DNA of 64,000 nucleotides from Ureibacillus aquaedulcis (GTDB taxonomy: Bacteria; Bacillota; Bacilli; Bacillales_A; Planococcaceae), in assembly GCF_030418165.1 (NCBI RefSeq), contig NZ_JAUHTQ010000002.1, forward strand, positions 248,001-312,000, read 5' to 3'. The notes beneath the pieces are model-generated. The model saw only the letters and a program-made list of their open reading frames with translations, was not told the origin of the DNA and did not search any database. A program made the translations under genes and the position numbers. Shown here in pieces: positions 45,426-53,956 of this stretch; within the stretch, counting starts at the first letter, position 1, and the number at the start of each line of letters is the position of its first letter.

Positions 45426-47146
45426 TTGATTTTTAATTGTTCATCCCATGCTTCTATTTTTAAATCTATATTTTGTTTCATAGCAATATTTGGATATACG
45501 GAATCATGAATCAGTTCATTTAAATCATCTTCGTAACCTTGTTTAGTTTGAGAACTCCAATTAAATACATCTCCCATGTAAGCGATTACGGCATCCTTAT
45601 ATTTCCTAACAAACTCAATATCAAACAACAAATAACCGGTGCGCCTAATAAAAAAGTCTGTCGGTTTCACAACCATCTCCTCTTCTATGCCATATTGAAG
45701 CATTGCTTTTAAAAAGATTGGAAATTTATATCCGCTTGAATGATCAGCATGGTCCTCCATTTTGCTAAATAGCTTATCAATATTGGATCCATACCGATTC
45801 ACAAGCATAGCTGCCTGTTTTTCAGCAAGTCCTAGTTCTATTCCTTTCTTTATCATTTCAATCTTAAATTCAGAAAAACCTTTTGACCCACCTACAACAC
45901 CGCCCGAAATAGGAAGTTTTTTTGTTATGCAAGCTTGATAAGAAGCGTTCGGATTGATCTCTTTTAATTTAAATATCACGTCATTGACTGCCAATTCGGC
46001 CATTTTACGATATCCGGTTAATTTCCCCCCCGCAATAGTAATTAAACCAGAATCGGAATGCCAAATTTCATCTTTCCTGGAAATTTCAGACATCCCTTTT
46101 GCCTCTTCATAGATTAATGGACGGATTCCTACCCAGCTCGACTCAATATGCTCGTTTACTAAATTAATGCTTGGGAACATTTCGTTCATTGCATTTAAGA
46201 TATATTCAATATCCTCTTTTGTCATTTTAGGGTTCTCTAAAGCTGCTTCATATTTTGTATCTGTCGTGCCAATATAGGTTTTGCCATCCCTTGGAATTGC
46301 TAATAGCATCCTTCCATCAGGAGTGTCAAAATAAATAGATTGCTTTAAAGGGAAATGTTTATGGTCAATAACAAGATGAACCCCTTTTGTATGTTGTATT
46401 TTTTTTCCTTTTTTGGATTGATCTTTTTCTCGTAAAAGGTCAACCCAAGGTCCGCATGCATTCACAACCACATCTCCAAAAACTTTATATTTCTTTCCAC
46501 TAATTTGATTGATGATTTGAACACCCACTATTTTCCCATTCTCATAAATGAAACTGTCTACTTTGGTATAATTTAAGGCTGTAGCTCCGTAATGGGTTGC
46601 TTGTTTGATAACTTCCATAGTTAGCCTCGCATCGTCCGTTCTATATTCAACATAATCACCAGCCCCGACTAATCCCTTATCCTTCAGAAGTGGTTCTCTT
46701 TCTAAAGTCTCTTTTTCGTTTAGCATTTTCTTCCTTTCACTTCCAACTACTCCTGCAAGATAATCATAGAGCCGCAACCCTATTGAAGTCATAAATTTCC
46801 CATAAGTAGCGCCCTTATATATCGGCAGAATCATTCTTTCGGGAATCGTAACATGTGGTCCGTTTTCATAGACAATTTTACGTTCTTTCCCTACCTCGGA
46901 TACCATTTTCACTTCAAATTGTTTTAAATATCGTAATCCTCCATGAATCAGCTTCGAAGACCTACTAGAAGTGCCCGAAGCAAAGTCCTGCATTTCAAAT
47001 ACAACTGTTCTAAGACCACGAGTTGCCGCGTCTAATGCAATTCCACATCCTGTAATTCCACCACCTATTACAATGAGGTCAAATTTCTGATTACATATCT
47101 CTTGTAAAATTTCTTCCCTATAAAATGCTGAAAATGGATGACCCAT
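45422..47146 (-). CDS. glpD: Aerobic glycerol-3-phosphate dehydrogenase
   Basis: A 574-residue membrane-associated flavoprotein that oxidises glycerol-3-phosphate to dihydroxyacetone phosphate and feeds the quinone pool. The FAD-binding motif VIGGGITGCGIALDAATRG (about 23-41), SSRSSKLIHGGLRYL, GTTDTKYE and the GGKLTGYRKMAE segment are clear; a C-terminal GlpD domain follows. ATG 47146 is used because AAGGAG lies 8 bases upstream; the GTG at 47155 overlaps that site. It has its own antitermination leader downstream of glpP, like glpD of Bacillus subtilis. Confidence 0.96.
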   Translation of the reverse strand: MGHPFSAFYREEILQEICNQKFDLIVIGGGITGCGIALDAATRGLRTVVFEMQDFASGTSSRSSKLIHGGLRYLKQFEVKMVSEVGKERKIVYENGPHVTIPERMILPIYKGATYGKFMTSIGLRLYDYLAGVVGSERKKMLNEKETLEREPLLKDKGLVGAGDYVEYRTDDARLTMEVIKQATHYGATALNYTKVDSFIYENGKIVGVQIINQISGKKYKVFGDVVVNACGPWVDLLREKDQSKKGKKIQHTKGVHLVIDHKHFPLKQSIYFDTPDGRMLLAIPRDGKTYIGTTDTKYEAALENPKMTKEDIEYILNAMNEMFPSINLVNEHIESSWVGIRPLIYEEAKGMSEISRKDEIWHSDSGLITIAGGKLTGYRKMAELAVNDVIFKLKEINPNASYQACITKKLPISGGVVGGSKGFSEFKIEMIKKGIELGLAEKQAAMLVNRYGSNIDKLFSKMEDHADHSSGYKFPIFLKAMLQYGIEEEMVVKPTDFFIRRTGYLLFDIEFVRKYKDAVIAYMGDVFNWSSQTKQGYEDDLNELIHDSVYPNIAMKQNIDLKIEAWDEQLKIN

Positions 47147-47170
47147 ATCGTTCACTCCTTATAAAATAGA

Positions 47171-47226
47171 AAAGACTGCAACAAATGGTGAGATTAAATA
47201 GCTTAATCCACGATTTGTTGCGGTCT
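47171..47226 (-). terminator. Leader terminator of glpD
   Basis: GACCGCAACAAAT pairs with ATTTGTTGCAGTC (one mismatch), with extra pairing inside the loop, followed by TTTTCTATTTT on the minus strand. It lies 25 bases before the glpD start. Confidence 0.88.
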
Positions 47227-47241
47227 CTCTTCGTCTCTGAC
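47223..47241 (-). promoter_or_regulatory. GlpP-type antiterminator hairpin, glpD leader
   Basis: Minus strand: GTC, loop AGAGACGAAGAGA, GAC. The 3' GAC is shared with the leader terminator's 5' arm. The same loop is found before the TPP enzyme and the glpK operon. The matching promoter was not clear; a weak TATAAA box lies near 47248. Confidence 0.8.
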
Positions 47242-47283
47242 ACGCAATTTATATCTATTTATTTTTATGGATAAAAGTTGGAG

Positions 47284-47874
47284 TTAATACGCATATTGCT
47301 GTTTAAAATCATATTCCCATAACTTCTTCTCACTTGTTGCTACAGCTGTAGCCCCTGCATCAAGAACACTTATCGCCTGTGAGCATTCATTAATAAGTCC
47401 CCCTACGATTAAAGGACATTTTAGATTTGACGTAATCTTTTCAACCACTGTTGGCATCAATCCTGGCATAACGACCATAAAATCTGGTTTACACTTTTCT
47501 ACAAGATTTAAACCAGTGGTAATCGAGTGATTATCAAGCAGAAACATTTGTTGTGCTGCTAATATTCCAAAAGATTTAATATTACGGATTAAGGATGTCC
47601 TAGTCGTTGAAATTGCATCCATCTTGGCATTCTCAACCAACCATTGTAATCCATGAACATCTTTGCTGATCCCATCTATCAAGTCAAAATGAAGGATTAC
47701 ATACTTTCCATGTTTTTTGGCTTCAGTCGTTACATCTACTATGGTTGATAAATTCCCGGTTTGTAGAAAAATAAATTCGTTTGGAGTATTCAAGGCAAGT
47801 GGCAAGTCATCTAAATCCCTTATAGATTTTACAATACAGCATTCCCTTAATGAACGAAGTGTCTTTTCCTTCAT
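47284..47874 (-). CDS. glpP: Glycerol-3-phosphate-responsive antiterminator GlpP
   Basis: A 196-residue RNA-binding antiterminator. The GlpP features KKHGKYVILHFDLIDGI, STTRTSLI, FLLDNHSI, PDFMVVMPGLMPTVVEKIT and CPLIVGGLI are visible, and the length equals Bacillus GlpP (about 192). In Bacillus it binds leader RNA in the presence of glycerol-3-phosphate and lets transcription pass the terminator. It follows glpK by 23 bases, so it is made with the kinase. Its probable RNA targets are the three leader hairpins in this window. Confidence 0.92.
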   Translation of the reverse strand: MKEKTLRSLRECCIVKSIRDLDDLPLALNTPNEFIFLQTGNLSTIVDVTTEAKKHGKYVILHFDLIDGISKDVHGLQWLVENAKMDAISTTRTSLIRNIKSFGILAAQQMFLLDNHSITTGLNLVEKCKPDFMVVMPGLMPTVVEKITSNLKCPLIVGGLINECSQAISVLDAGATAVATSEKKLWEYDFKQQYAY

Positions 47875-47897
47875 CTATTAGCCTCCTAAATTGAACT

Positions 47898-49436
47898 CTA
47901 TAATCCAACTGCGTTTACTGCTGTCTCCTCCTCTTCTACCTCTAACTTCTTCGTCCATCCTTTGGTTAAATTAACAGCGGCTTTCCAGCCTTGATAATGC
48001 TTTCTTTGTTTTTCTTTCGACATCGAAGGCTTGAAAACCTTTTCAATCTTCCAATTTTTCTCGATTTCATCTGTATCCTTCCAATATCCAACTCCTAGTC
48101 CAGCTAAATATGCAGCTCCTAATGCAGTCATTTCGGTAACTGTAGGACGTACAACAGGGATTCCTAGTATATCGGCCTGGAATTGACACAAGAGATTATT
48201 CTTCACAGCTCCCCCATCAATTCTAAGCTCGGGTATCGCTACTTCCTTATTCTCTAAAACACAATTCAGTATATCCTTTGTTTGGAAGGCCATTGCCTCA
48301 ATACCTGCACGGATTAAGTGCTGATGAGTGGTTCCCGCAGTAATTCCTACAATGATTCCTCTGGCATACATATCCCAATCAGGGGCAGAGAGTCCTGAAA
48401 ATGCTGGTACTAGATACACGCCTCCTGTATCTTCAATCTGATCAGCATACCATTCACTGTCGCTTGAACCATGAATCATTTTCGCTCCATCACGTAGCCA
48501 CTGAATAGTAGAACCGCACGAAAATACGACGCCTTCCAATGCATATGTTATTTTATTATCCAAACCCCATGCAATGGTTGTAGTTAGACCATCTAAATAA
48601 TAGGGAGTTTGCCCGGTATTCATGACAAATACTCCAGCAGTACCAAATGTCTTTTTGGCCATCCCCGGTTTAAAACAAGCCTGACCGAATAATGCCGCTT
48701 GCTGATCGCCTGCATTCCCACGAATAGGTATACTTGCACCTAAGATGGAGCTGTCAGTAACTCCAAAATCACCATTAGAATGTTTTACTTCCGGCAACAG
48801 ATTCATCGGAATAGTAAATTCATGACATAATTCCATATCCCATTCTAATGTCAAAATATTAAATAGCATGGTTCTGGCAGCATTTGAATAATCGGTAGTA
48901 TGGGAATTTCCCTTCGTTAAATTCCAAATCAGCCATGTATCAATCGTGCCAAACAATAGGTCACCTTTATTAGCACGATCTCTTGCATTTGGAACATTGT
49001 CCAAAATCCAAGCTATTTTTGATGCAGAAAAATATGGATCATTAATTAGGCCCGTTTTTTGACGAATAACATCATTTAGTCCCTTTTCCGTCCATTTTTC
49101 TATATAGGACGCTGATTGACGTGATGACCAAACAATCGCATTATAAACAGGCTTTCCAGTTTGTTTTTCCCATATCACGGTAGTTTCTCTCTGGTTTGTA
49201 ATACCGATCGAGACAATTTCGTTAATTGAAACTCCGCTATTATCAATTGCACCTTGAATAGTTTCGAGTTGACATTTCAAAATTTCCATTGGATCATGCT
49301 CAATCCAGCCTGGATTAGGATATATCTGTTTAAATTCCTTTGCGCTTACCCCAACAATTTCACTATTTTTATTGAATATAATTGTACGGACTCCTGTAGT
49401 ACCTGCATCCAACGCCATAACAAACCCTTTTTCCAT
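47898..49436 (-). CDS. glpK: Glycerol kinase
   Basis: A 512-residue FGGY-family kinase phosphorylating glycerol. The ATP-site ALDAGTTGVRTIIFN, WIEHDP, QRETTVIWE, the AGDQQAALFGQ phosphate-binding region and the C-terminal DGGAVKNNLLCQFQAD are present. The start is ATG 49436, 7 bases after AGGAGG. Compared with well-known Gram-positive glycerol kinases it departs at two places: DAGTTG instead of DQGTTS, and FGVTDSSILG where the HPr-phosphorylated His would be. It may therefore be a somewhat divergent or differently regulated glycerol kinase; context with glpP and glpD supports the assignment. Confidence 0.9.
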   Translation of the reverse strand: MEKGFVMALDAGTTGVRTIIFNKNSEIVGVSAKEFKQIYPNPGWIEHDPMEILKCQLETIQGAIDNSGVSINEIVSIGITNQRETTVIWEKQTGKPVYNAIVWSSRQSASYIEKWTEKGLNDVIRQKTGLINDPYFSASKIAWILDNVPNARDRANKGDLLFGTIDTWLIWNLTKGNSHTTDYSNAARTMLFNILTLEWDMELCHEFTIPMNLLPEVKHSNGDFGVTDSSILGASIPIRGNAGDQQAALFGQACFKPGMAKKTFGTAGVFVMNTGQTPYYLDGLTTTIAWGLDNKITYALEGVVFSCGSTIQWLRDGAKMIHGSSDSEWYADQIEDTGGVYLVPAFSGLSAPDWDMYARGIIVGITAGTTHQHLIRAGIEAMAFQTKDILNCVLENKEVAIPELRIDGGAVKNNLLCQFQADILGIPVVRPTVTEMTALGAAYLAGLGVGYWKDTDEIEKNWKIEKVFKPSMSKEKQRKHYQGWKAAVNLTKGWTKKLEVEEEETAVNAVGL

Positions 49437-49533
49437 CAAAATTCCTCCTTATTAAATGGTGAATTTTTTTGAACAACTCACAATATCAACCTATCAGACA
49501 TCTATCTAACTCAATTATCTAAAAGAACAACAT

Positions 49534-50583
49534 CTAATTTACAGATTTAGGTGCTTCGGGTACCTTCATTAGATTTTTAACTTCTTTATTTCTTAAACCC
49601 TGAACTATGCTATAAGCAATTGCTATTGTAATAATCAAGATTGGTAGAACATTTGTTTCTCCTGATATGCCTGCTAATGGGAAAATTGTTATAAAAAGAA
49701 ATGACCCTATCATAATTCCCATTGCAGGAGGATCTACGTGACTATCTCCATATACGTGGAAGACTTTAGCTAATGCATCAGATAAAAATGCTGCAATAAT
49801 TGCCCCAACAATCCCCCAATATATATTTCCGCCACTAGCAGCAACTGCATAGGCAGAAACAAGTGTAATGTGGTGCGTTACAGGGATATTAATTCCAAAT
49901 TGTAAAAACAGTAATGAGGTTGCCGATATCCCAAATCCAAATAACACTGCTACTGATTCAGTAGCAGGATTTTGAAGTAATAGTTGCGTAACATATGCAG
50001 ACAATCCACCCGCTACAATCGCTACAAATACTTTTTCAGCGGGAGTTTTCATAAAAGCTAACCAAACTCCTTCAGAATGGAAACTAAATCTGCCGCCTGC
50101 ATTCTCTGTTTCTTTCGACACAGTCCCAAATAACCCTCTTAAACTTAGATTTGCATCAAATAAAAATTTACTTAATAGAGCCATGATGAAAACTGTTAAA
50201 GCTACTGTATCAAGTGCATTTCCCGCAAAGCTCGCTATTCCTGAGTTAACAAGGTAACCAAGAGTTCCGAACAGTCCCCCCACCATAATGATATTTAGAT
50301 TTTTTAGACTAAGTAAACCTGTTGAAATATCTTTACCAGATTCTAAATAACCCATCTTTTTTGCAAATGCTGCTGCAGCAACACCACCTACAAATGAAAT
50401 ATGGGGTCCAAATACGACACCGAATGCAACAGAGCCAATAAAATCAAACTGTCCTCCTGACATTGCCAACATCATTCCAAGCAGCAAAGTCACCCCACAT
50501 AAGACAAATGAAGCTAGACCACCTATCATTGCTCCAAATGCTCCACCGCAAAATGTTAAAAAAAGCATCAACAGTACATCCAT
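49534..50583 (-). CDS. Polytopic membrane protein heading the glpK operon, possible transporter
   Basis: A 349-residue, very hydrophobic protein with about ten membrane segments, rich in Gly and Ala (GGAFGAMIGGLASFVL, VAFGVVFGPHISFVGG). It lacks the two NPA motifs of the GlpF aquaglyceroporin family. I do not recognise the family. It lies where glpF is found in Bacillus subtilis, 95 bases before glpK on the same strand, and is preceded by a GlpP-type leader. A role in uptake of glycerol, a glycerol phosphodiester or a related polyol is a reasonable inference. The ATG is preceded by GGGGGAG. Confidence 0.8.
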   Translation of the reverse strand: MDVLLMLFLTFCGGAFGAMIGGLASFVLCGVTLLLGMMLAMSGGQFDFIGSVAFGVVFGPHISFVGGVAAAAFAKKMGYLESGKDISTGLLSLKNLNIIMVGGLFGTLGYLVNSGIASFAGNALDTVALTVFIMALLSKFLFDANLSLRGLFGTVSKETENAGGRFSFHSEGVWLAFMKTPAEKVFVAIVAGGLSAYVTQLLLQNPATESVAVLFGFGISATSLLFLQFGINIPVTHHITLVSAYAVAASGGNIYWGIVGAIIAAFLSDALAKVFHVYGDSHVDPPAMGIMIGSFLFITIFPLAGISGETNVLPILIITIAIAYSIVQGLRNKEVKNLMKVPEAPKSVN

Positions 50584-50624
50584 TCTATACTCCCCCTAAG
50601 AAATAGTTATTTCTTCCCCAACCC

Positions 50625-50638
50625 TTAAAGCGCTTACA
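50625..50638 (-). promoter_or_regulatory. Candidate cre site (CcpA)
   Basis: Minus-strand TGTAAGCGCTTTAA matches the catabolite-response consensus TGWAANCGNTNWCA except at one position. It lies after the leader terminator and before the membrane-protein start, a roadblock position that would give glucose repression of the glpK operon. Confidence 0.6.
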
Positions 50639-50749
50639 TTTTTAGTGTACAGATAATAGCTAATCTAAAGAGTCGCTGCTGCATTTATAGGAATCAGAAT
50701 TACTAGTAAAATAAACAAAAAAAACTTTTATATCTACCCCCTCCTAAAA

Positions 50750-50822
50750 GAAAAACCCGCCCAAACAACACCCCATGACAGACCATCCTTATGATCTGCA
50801 TGAAATGAATGTTGGACGGGTT
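50750..50822 (-). terminator. Leader terminator of the membrane protein-glpK-glpP operon
   Basis: AACCCGTCCAA (50822-50812) pairs with TTTGGGCGGGTT (50765-50754) over 11 bp including one G-U, around a structured 45-base loop, then TTTTTCTTTT on the minus strand. Confidence 0.8.
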
Positions 50823-50840
50823 TCTCTTAATCTCTAACCC
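50818..50840 (-). promoter_or_regulatory. GlpP-type antiterminator hairpin, glpK-operon leader
   Basis: Minus strand: GGGTT, loop AGAGATTAAGAGA, AACCC. The 3' AACCC begins the terminator's 5' arm. The stem differs completely from the copies at 45330 and 47223 (GGTC/GACC and GTC/GAC) but still pairs, which is good covariation evidence for an RNA structure. Confidence 0.8.
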
Positions 50841-50870
50841 ATTTCATTCAATTTTTAACTTGTTATATTA

Positions 50871-50899
50871 ATAATATCAGCTTCTAAAATAGATGTAAA
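50871..50899 (-). promoter_or_regulatory. Sigma-A promoter of the glpK operon
   Basis: TTTACA (50899-50894), 17-bp spacer, TATTAT (50876-50871) on the minus strand, about 30 bases before the antiterminator hairpin. Confidence 0.8.
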
Positions 50900-51126
50900 T
50901 AATTTTTTAAAAATTCAAAAAATAATATCAAATTACTAATAATTAGAATCAGTGAAGTGTGTTAGGACCTGCTTTCTATCCTTTATTCCATGATAGTAAA
51001 AAACCAATACCTACAATAATCTTATTTATACAATATGGTCGCAATTAACCTGTAAAGACTACAGTGTTTCTTTCTATTAGGGTTAAAAAAATTATTAAAC
51101 GGTTGAAATTTTAATTAGAAATTAAT

Positions 51127-51260
51127 TAATTGTAGTGTAGAGTGGCGACTCTGCGCGATATGAGTGTCGCTCAATACCCCGCAGGAGCATAGACTTGGGG
51201 GACTTGTCCAACGTATCAAAAGCATCCACTGACACGAAAATCAACTTACTTATTTCAAAT
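51127..51260 (+). repeat. Diverged copy of a dispersed intergenic repeat
   Basis: A GC-richer patch in an AT-rich spacer with GAGTGGCGACTCTGCG, ACCCCGCAGGAGCATAGAC and GAAAATCAACTT in the order seen in the intergenic repeat at 61330-61573 and in repeats common in Bacillales genomes. It is decayed and has no open frame. The rest of the 50900-51370 gap holds nothing else besides the rlmD terminator. Confidence 0.55.
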
Positions 51261-51277
51261 TAAATAATAGTGTCTAG

Positions 51278-51327
51278 AAAAAAAGACTGTAGTAAAACTC
51301 AATATTTCGAGTTTTAACCTACAGTCT
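51278..51327 (-). terminator. Terminator after rlmD
   Basis: AGACTGTAG and TAAAACTC pair with GAGTTTTA and CTACAGTCT (two-base bulge), followed by TTTTTTTC on the minus strand. Confidence 0.85.
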
Positions 51328-51369
51328 GAGTGGAATAAACTAAACGTACTCGAGCTTTGGTTCAATATT

Positions 51370-52770
51370 CTATTTTGTTGTATCTTCCAAAGTCAACTCT
51401 GCAACACATTCAACGTGGACCGTATGAGGGAATAAATCGACTGGCTGCACAATTTTTAAGACATAGCCGAATTGTTCCAACTCTTTGATGTCTGTTGCGA
51501 ACGTATCTGGATTACATGATACATAGACAATGCGTTCTGGTTTTGAACGACCGATTTTTCTCATTACTTTTCCGCCTGCACCTGAACGAGGAGGATCAAG
51601 AAGCAGCAGGTTTGGTGTACCGAAAGTTTCCAGAACCTCGTCGATTCCGTTTCTTGCGTCTTTTGCTAAGAAATAGGTATTGTCAATGCCGTTATCGGCT
51701 GCGTTGCGCTTAGCCGATTCAATCGAAGATTCGACGATTTCAATACCAGCAAGTTCACCCACTCTGCTTGCAAATGGTAATGAGAAAGTCCCTACTCCAC
51801 AGAAAAGGTCAATCATTTTATCAGATTTCTTTGGTTGGCCCATTTCTACAGCTAGATCAACCAACTTTTGAGCTTGCACCGGGTTGGTTTGGAAGAATGT
51901 ATCAAACCACAGGCGGAATCGGTAACCATCCATTTCATCATAGATAAAGTCCCGTCCAGCCAACGTATGGCTTTTTTCCGATTGCGTTCGGTCTGCCCAA
52001 TCTGTATTTTCAAGCCACATCAAGCTTTTTACTTGCGGGAACTTTACAGTAATACGGTTAGTTAAATCATTTGCCGCAGCTTTTAAGTTTGCTTCCGGAG
52101 CTTCGGTAGCAAAGAGTGCCAACATGATTTCACCTGTAGCAAAAGATTGTCTTACCATTAAATGTCGCAGTAAGCCTTCATGTGCATCCTTGTTATAACC
52201 AGGCAATTGATGTGTTTTTACCCAATCCGCTACTTCCATGGCTGCTTGAACCATTTCTTTCCCAGCGATTAAGCAAGATTCCAGTGAAATGATTTTTCTG
52301 AAATTCCCTTGCTCATGTAAACCTAATGAACCATCCGGAGCAAATGTAAACTCCATTTTATTGCGATAGTGCCATTGATTGTCCATGCCAATTGTATCTT
52401 TTACTAAGTTCGGATCAAAACCTTGTTCCTCGATTGCCTGTTTTACGTGGTTTGTCTTATGTTTTAATTGACCTTGGTAATCCCAGTGCTGCCATACACA
52501 TCCCCCACAAAGATCAAAATGCGGACATGGCGGCGCAATGCGCTCTGGATTCGTCTCCAAGATTTCATCCAGTAAAGCTTTTCTTCTTCTTCGTTCCGGC
52601 TTATCAACCGTTACTCTTACTTTTTCGCCTGGTAAAACCTGTGGAATTGTTAAACGAAGCTTTTTAGGATTTCCTAGTTCATTTTCGCGCCAGATGATCG
52701 CTCGACCAGAACCTTTTTCATCTAATTTACTAATATCAACAACTAATGATTCTCCTGTAGTAATTGTCAA
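51370..52770 (-). CDS. rlmD: 23S rRNA (uracil-C5) methyltransferase, RlmD/RlmCD type
   Basis: A 466-residue S-adenosylmethionine-dependent RNA methyltransferase. Order: TRAM domain (about 5-62), iron-sulfur cysteines in CPHFDLCGGCVWQ (about 80-92), a central RNA-binding part, and a C-terminal Rossmann domain with DLFCGVGTFSLPF, LLLDPPRSGAGG and the catalytic Cys in YVSCNPDTFATD. Bacillus has one enzyme of this type for two 23S uridines. The TTG at 52770 follows AAGGAGG by 8 bases; the ATG at 52794 lies upstream of this ribosome site. Confidence 0.94.
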   Translation of the reverse strand: MTITTGESLVVDISKLDEKGSGRAIIWRENELGNPKKLRLTIPQVLPGEKVRVTVDKPERRRRKALLDEILETNPERIAPPCPHFDLCGGCVWQHWDYQGQLKHKTNHVKQAIEEQGFDPNLVKDTIGMDNQWHYRNKMEFTFAPDGSLGLHEQGNFRKIISLESCLIAGKEMVQAAMEVADWVKTHQLPGYNKDAHEGLLRHLMVRQSFATGEIMLALFATEAPEANLKAAANDLTNRITVKFPQVKSLMWLENTDWADRTQSEKSHTLAGRDFIYDEMDGYRFRLWFDTFFQTNPVQAQKLVDLAVEMGQPKKSDKMIDLFCGVGTFSLPFASRVGELAGIEIVESSIESAKRNAADNGIDNTYFLAKDARNGIDEVLETFGTPNLLLLDPPRSGAGGKVMRKIGRSKPERIVYVSCNPDTFATDIKELEQFGYVLKIVQPVDLFPHTVHVECVAELTLEDTTK

Positions 52771-52938
52771 ATCATTTTCCTCCTTTTGAAACATTCTTAT
52801 CTCAAGAAATTATAATTTTTTGGATTAACAAGATGGCTACCTAATTTACACACATTATAATAGTATATAGGAGAATGCACCAAAAGAGAAAGTATATATT
52901 TTATGTAGATATTAACAAGATATGTTGATTGGATTCTA

Positions 52939-53240
52939 CTACTGATTTGGATCCAGCGATGATTCTAATAAAGTGTGGGAATATGGAGAAGATTGGAATT
53001 TCAGGATGGGCGTTTTTTGGTTTGCCACCACTGTAAATGCGTTCATGTTCAAATCTTTTTGTTGTCCGATTATCTCTTCAAGGAAATCGTATTGTGGTTT
53101 GCTTTGCAACCGTTTGATGCAGCCTTCTTCTTGAATCCGTAATAACGAGAGCTCCTCTACCGTTTGAAGTTGGTTTCACCCTGAAACGTCGTAATAGCCC
53201 CGGCTTCCCTACAGTTTGAAATCGTCTTAATGTTCAGGGT
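52939..53240 (-). pseudogene. Frameshifted gene remnant of unknown family
   Basis: Two adjacent open stretches on the minus strand look coding but are in different frames. The first (53240-53160) reads ..SNCREAGAITTFQGETNF; the second (53175-52939) reads TVEELSLLRIQEEGCIKRL and goes on to PQYDFLEEIIGQQKDLNMN before ending ...LLESSLDPNQ. There is no start codon or ribosome site at the front and stops occur upstream. The DNA also shows two or three imperfect units of about 52 bases starting ACCGTTTGA (53109, 53159, 53211). I do not recognise the protein. It occupies the 600-base gap after rlmD. Confidence 0.4.
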
Positions 53241-53343
53241 TCATCTTCAGTTTAATCCTTATCTAAGAAACTATAAATTTTCGCTATTGGGATTACTCTT
53301 TATAGCAAAAAAATAAGCTATCAAATGGCCCCTGGGAAAATAA

Positions 53344-53382
53344 AAACAAGCTGAGAAGGTATCATTGCTTCTCAGCCTGTTT
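53344..53382 (-). terminator. Terminator after the small secreted-protein gene
   Basis: AACAAGCTGAGAAG pairs with CTTCTCAGCCTGTT (one mismatch), followed by TTTTTATTTT on the minus strand. Confidence 0.85.
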
Positions 53383-53394
53383 ACTCATATAACC

Positions 53395-53853
53395 CTACTC
53401 CTCAATTACTTGAAGATTCTTAAATGAAAATTCCGCTTTTTCTTTATTCTTTGTAAGGACGGAAGTATCGACTTGAGAAGAAGGACTTTCTAGCGTAAAA
53501 GTCATTTCATGGGTAGTCCACTCTGGTGTTAATTCAATCTCTAGCTTTCCCTCTTTTATATATTGGCCTCTAGCGTTCGTTTCTTCTACTTTCAGGATGA
53601 CAATCCCTTTTCCTTTTATAGTAATCAGGAATTTAAGATTTTCGTTTGTGAAGGGTTTCGGCGGAGTAAAAACAAACCCTTCTTCGGTTTGTCCCCCTTT
53701 TGTTTTAACGATATATTCCCCTTCCAAACCTTCGTTCACAACAGCTTCTACCCCAAAATATAGAATGGTTGGGCGATTTTCCGCTGCAAAGGCAGTTGTA
53801 TAGATTGCTAAAAAGAAAATCCCGCTCAATAAACTTGCCAGTACCTTTTTCAT
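53395..53853 (-). CDS. Small secreted protein of unknown function
   Basis: A 152-residue exported protein with a signal peptide (MKKVLASLLSGIFFLAIYTT, cleaved after AFA) and a mature domain that looks like a beta-sandwich: a run of short strands such as ILYFGVEAVVNEGLEGEYIV, KGIVILKVEETNARG and TTHEMTFTLESPS. The pattern resembles carbohydrate-binding or jelly-roll domains. ATG 53853 follows AGGAG by 8 bases; a longer open frame reaching 53985 overlaps the upstream gene and lacks a ribosome site. It follows the LysM/GH18 gene by about 100 bases and may be its partner. Confidence 0.8.
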   Translation of the reverse strand: MKKVLASLLSGIFFLAIYTTAFAAENRPTILYFGVEAVVNEGLEGEYIVKTKGGQTEEGFVFTPPKPFTNENLKFLITIKGKGIVILKVEETNARGQYIKEGKLEIELTPEWTTHEMTFTLESPSSQVDTSVLTKNKEKAEFSFKNLQVIEE

Positions 53854-53956
53854 TTGTTTAACTCCTATGTTCCGACTTACCTGGATTTGGAATAGTGGAC
53901 CAATATTCATACTCGCGATAAAGGGATGCAAAATATGCAACGCCGCACTTATTTTG

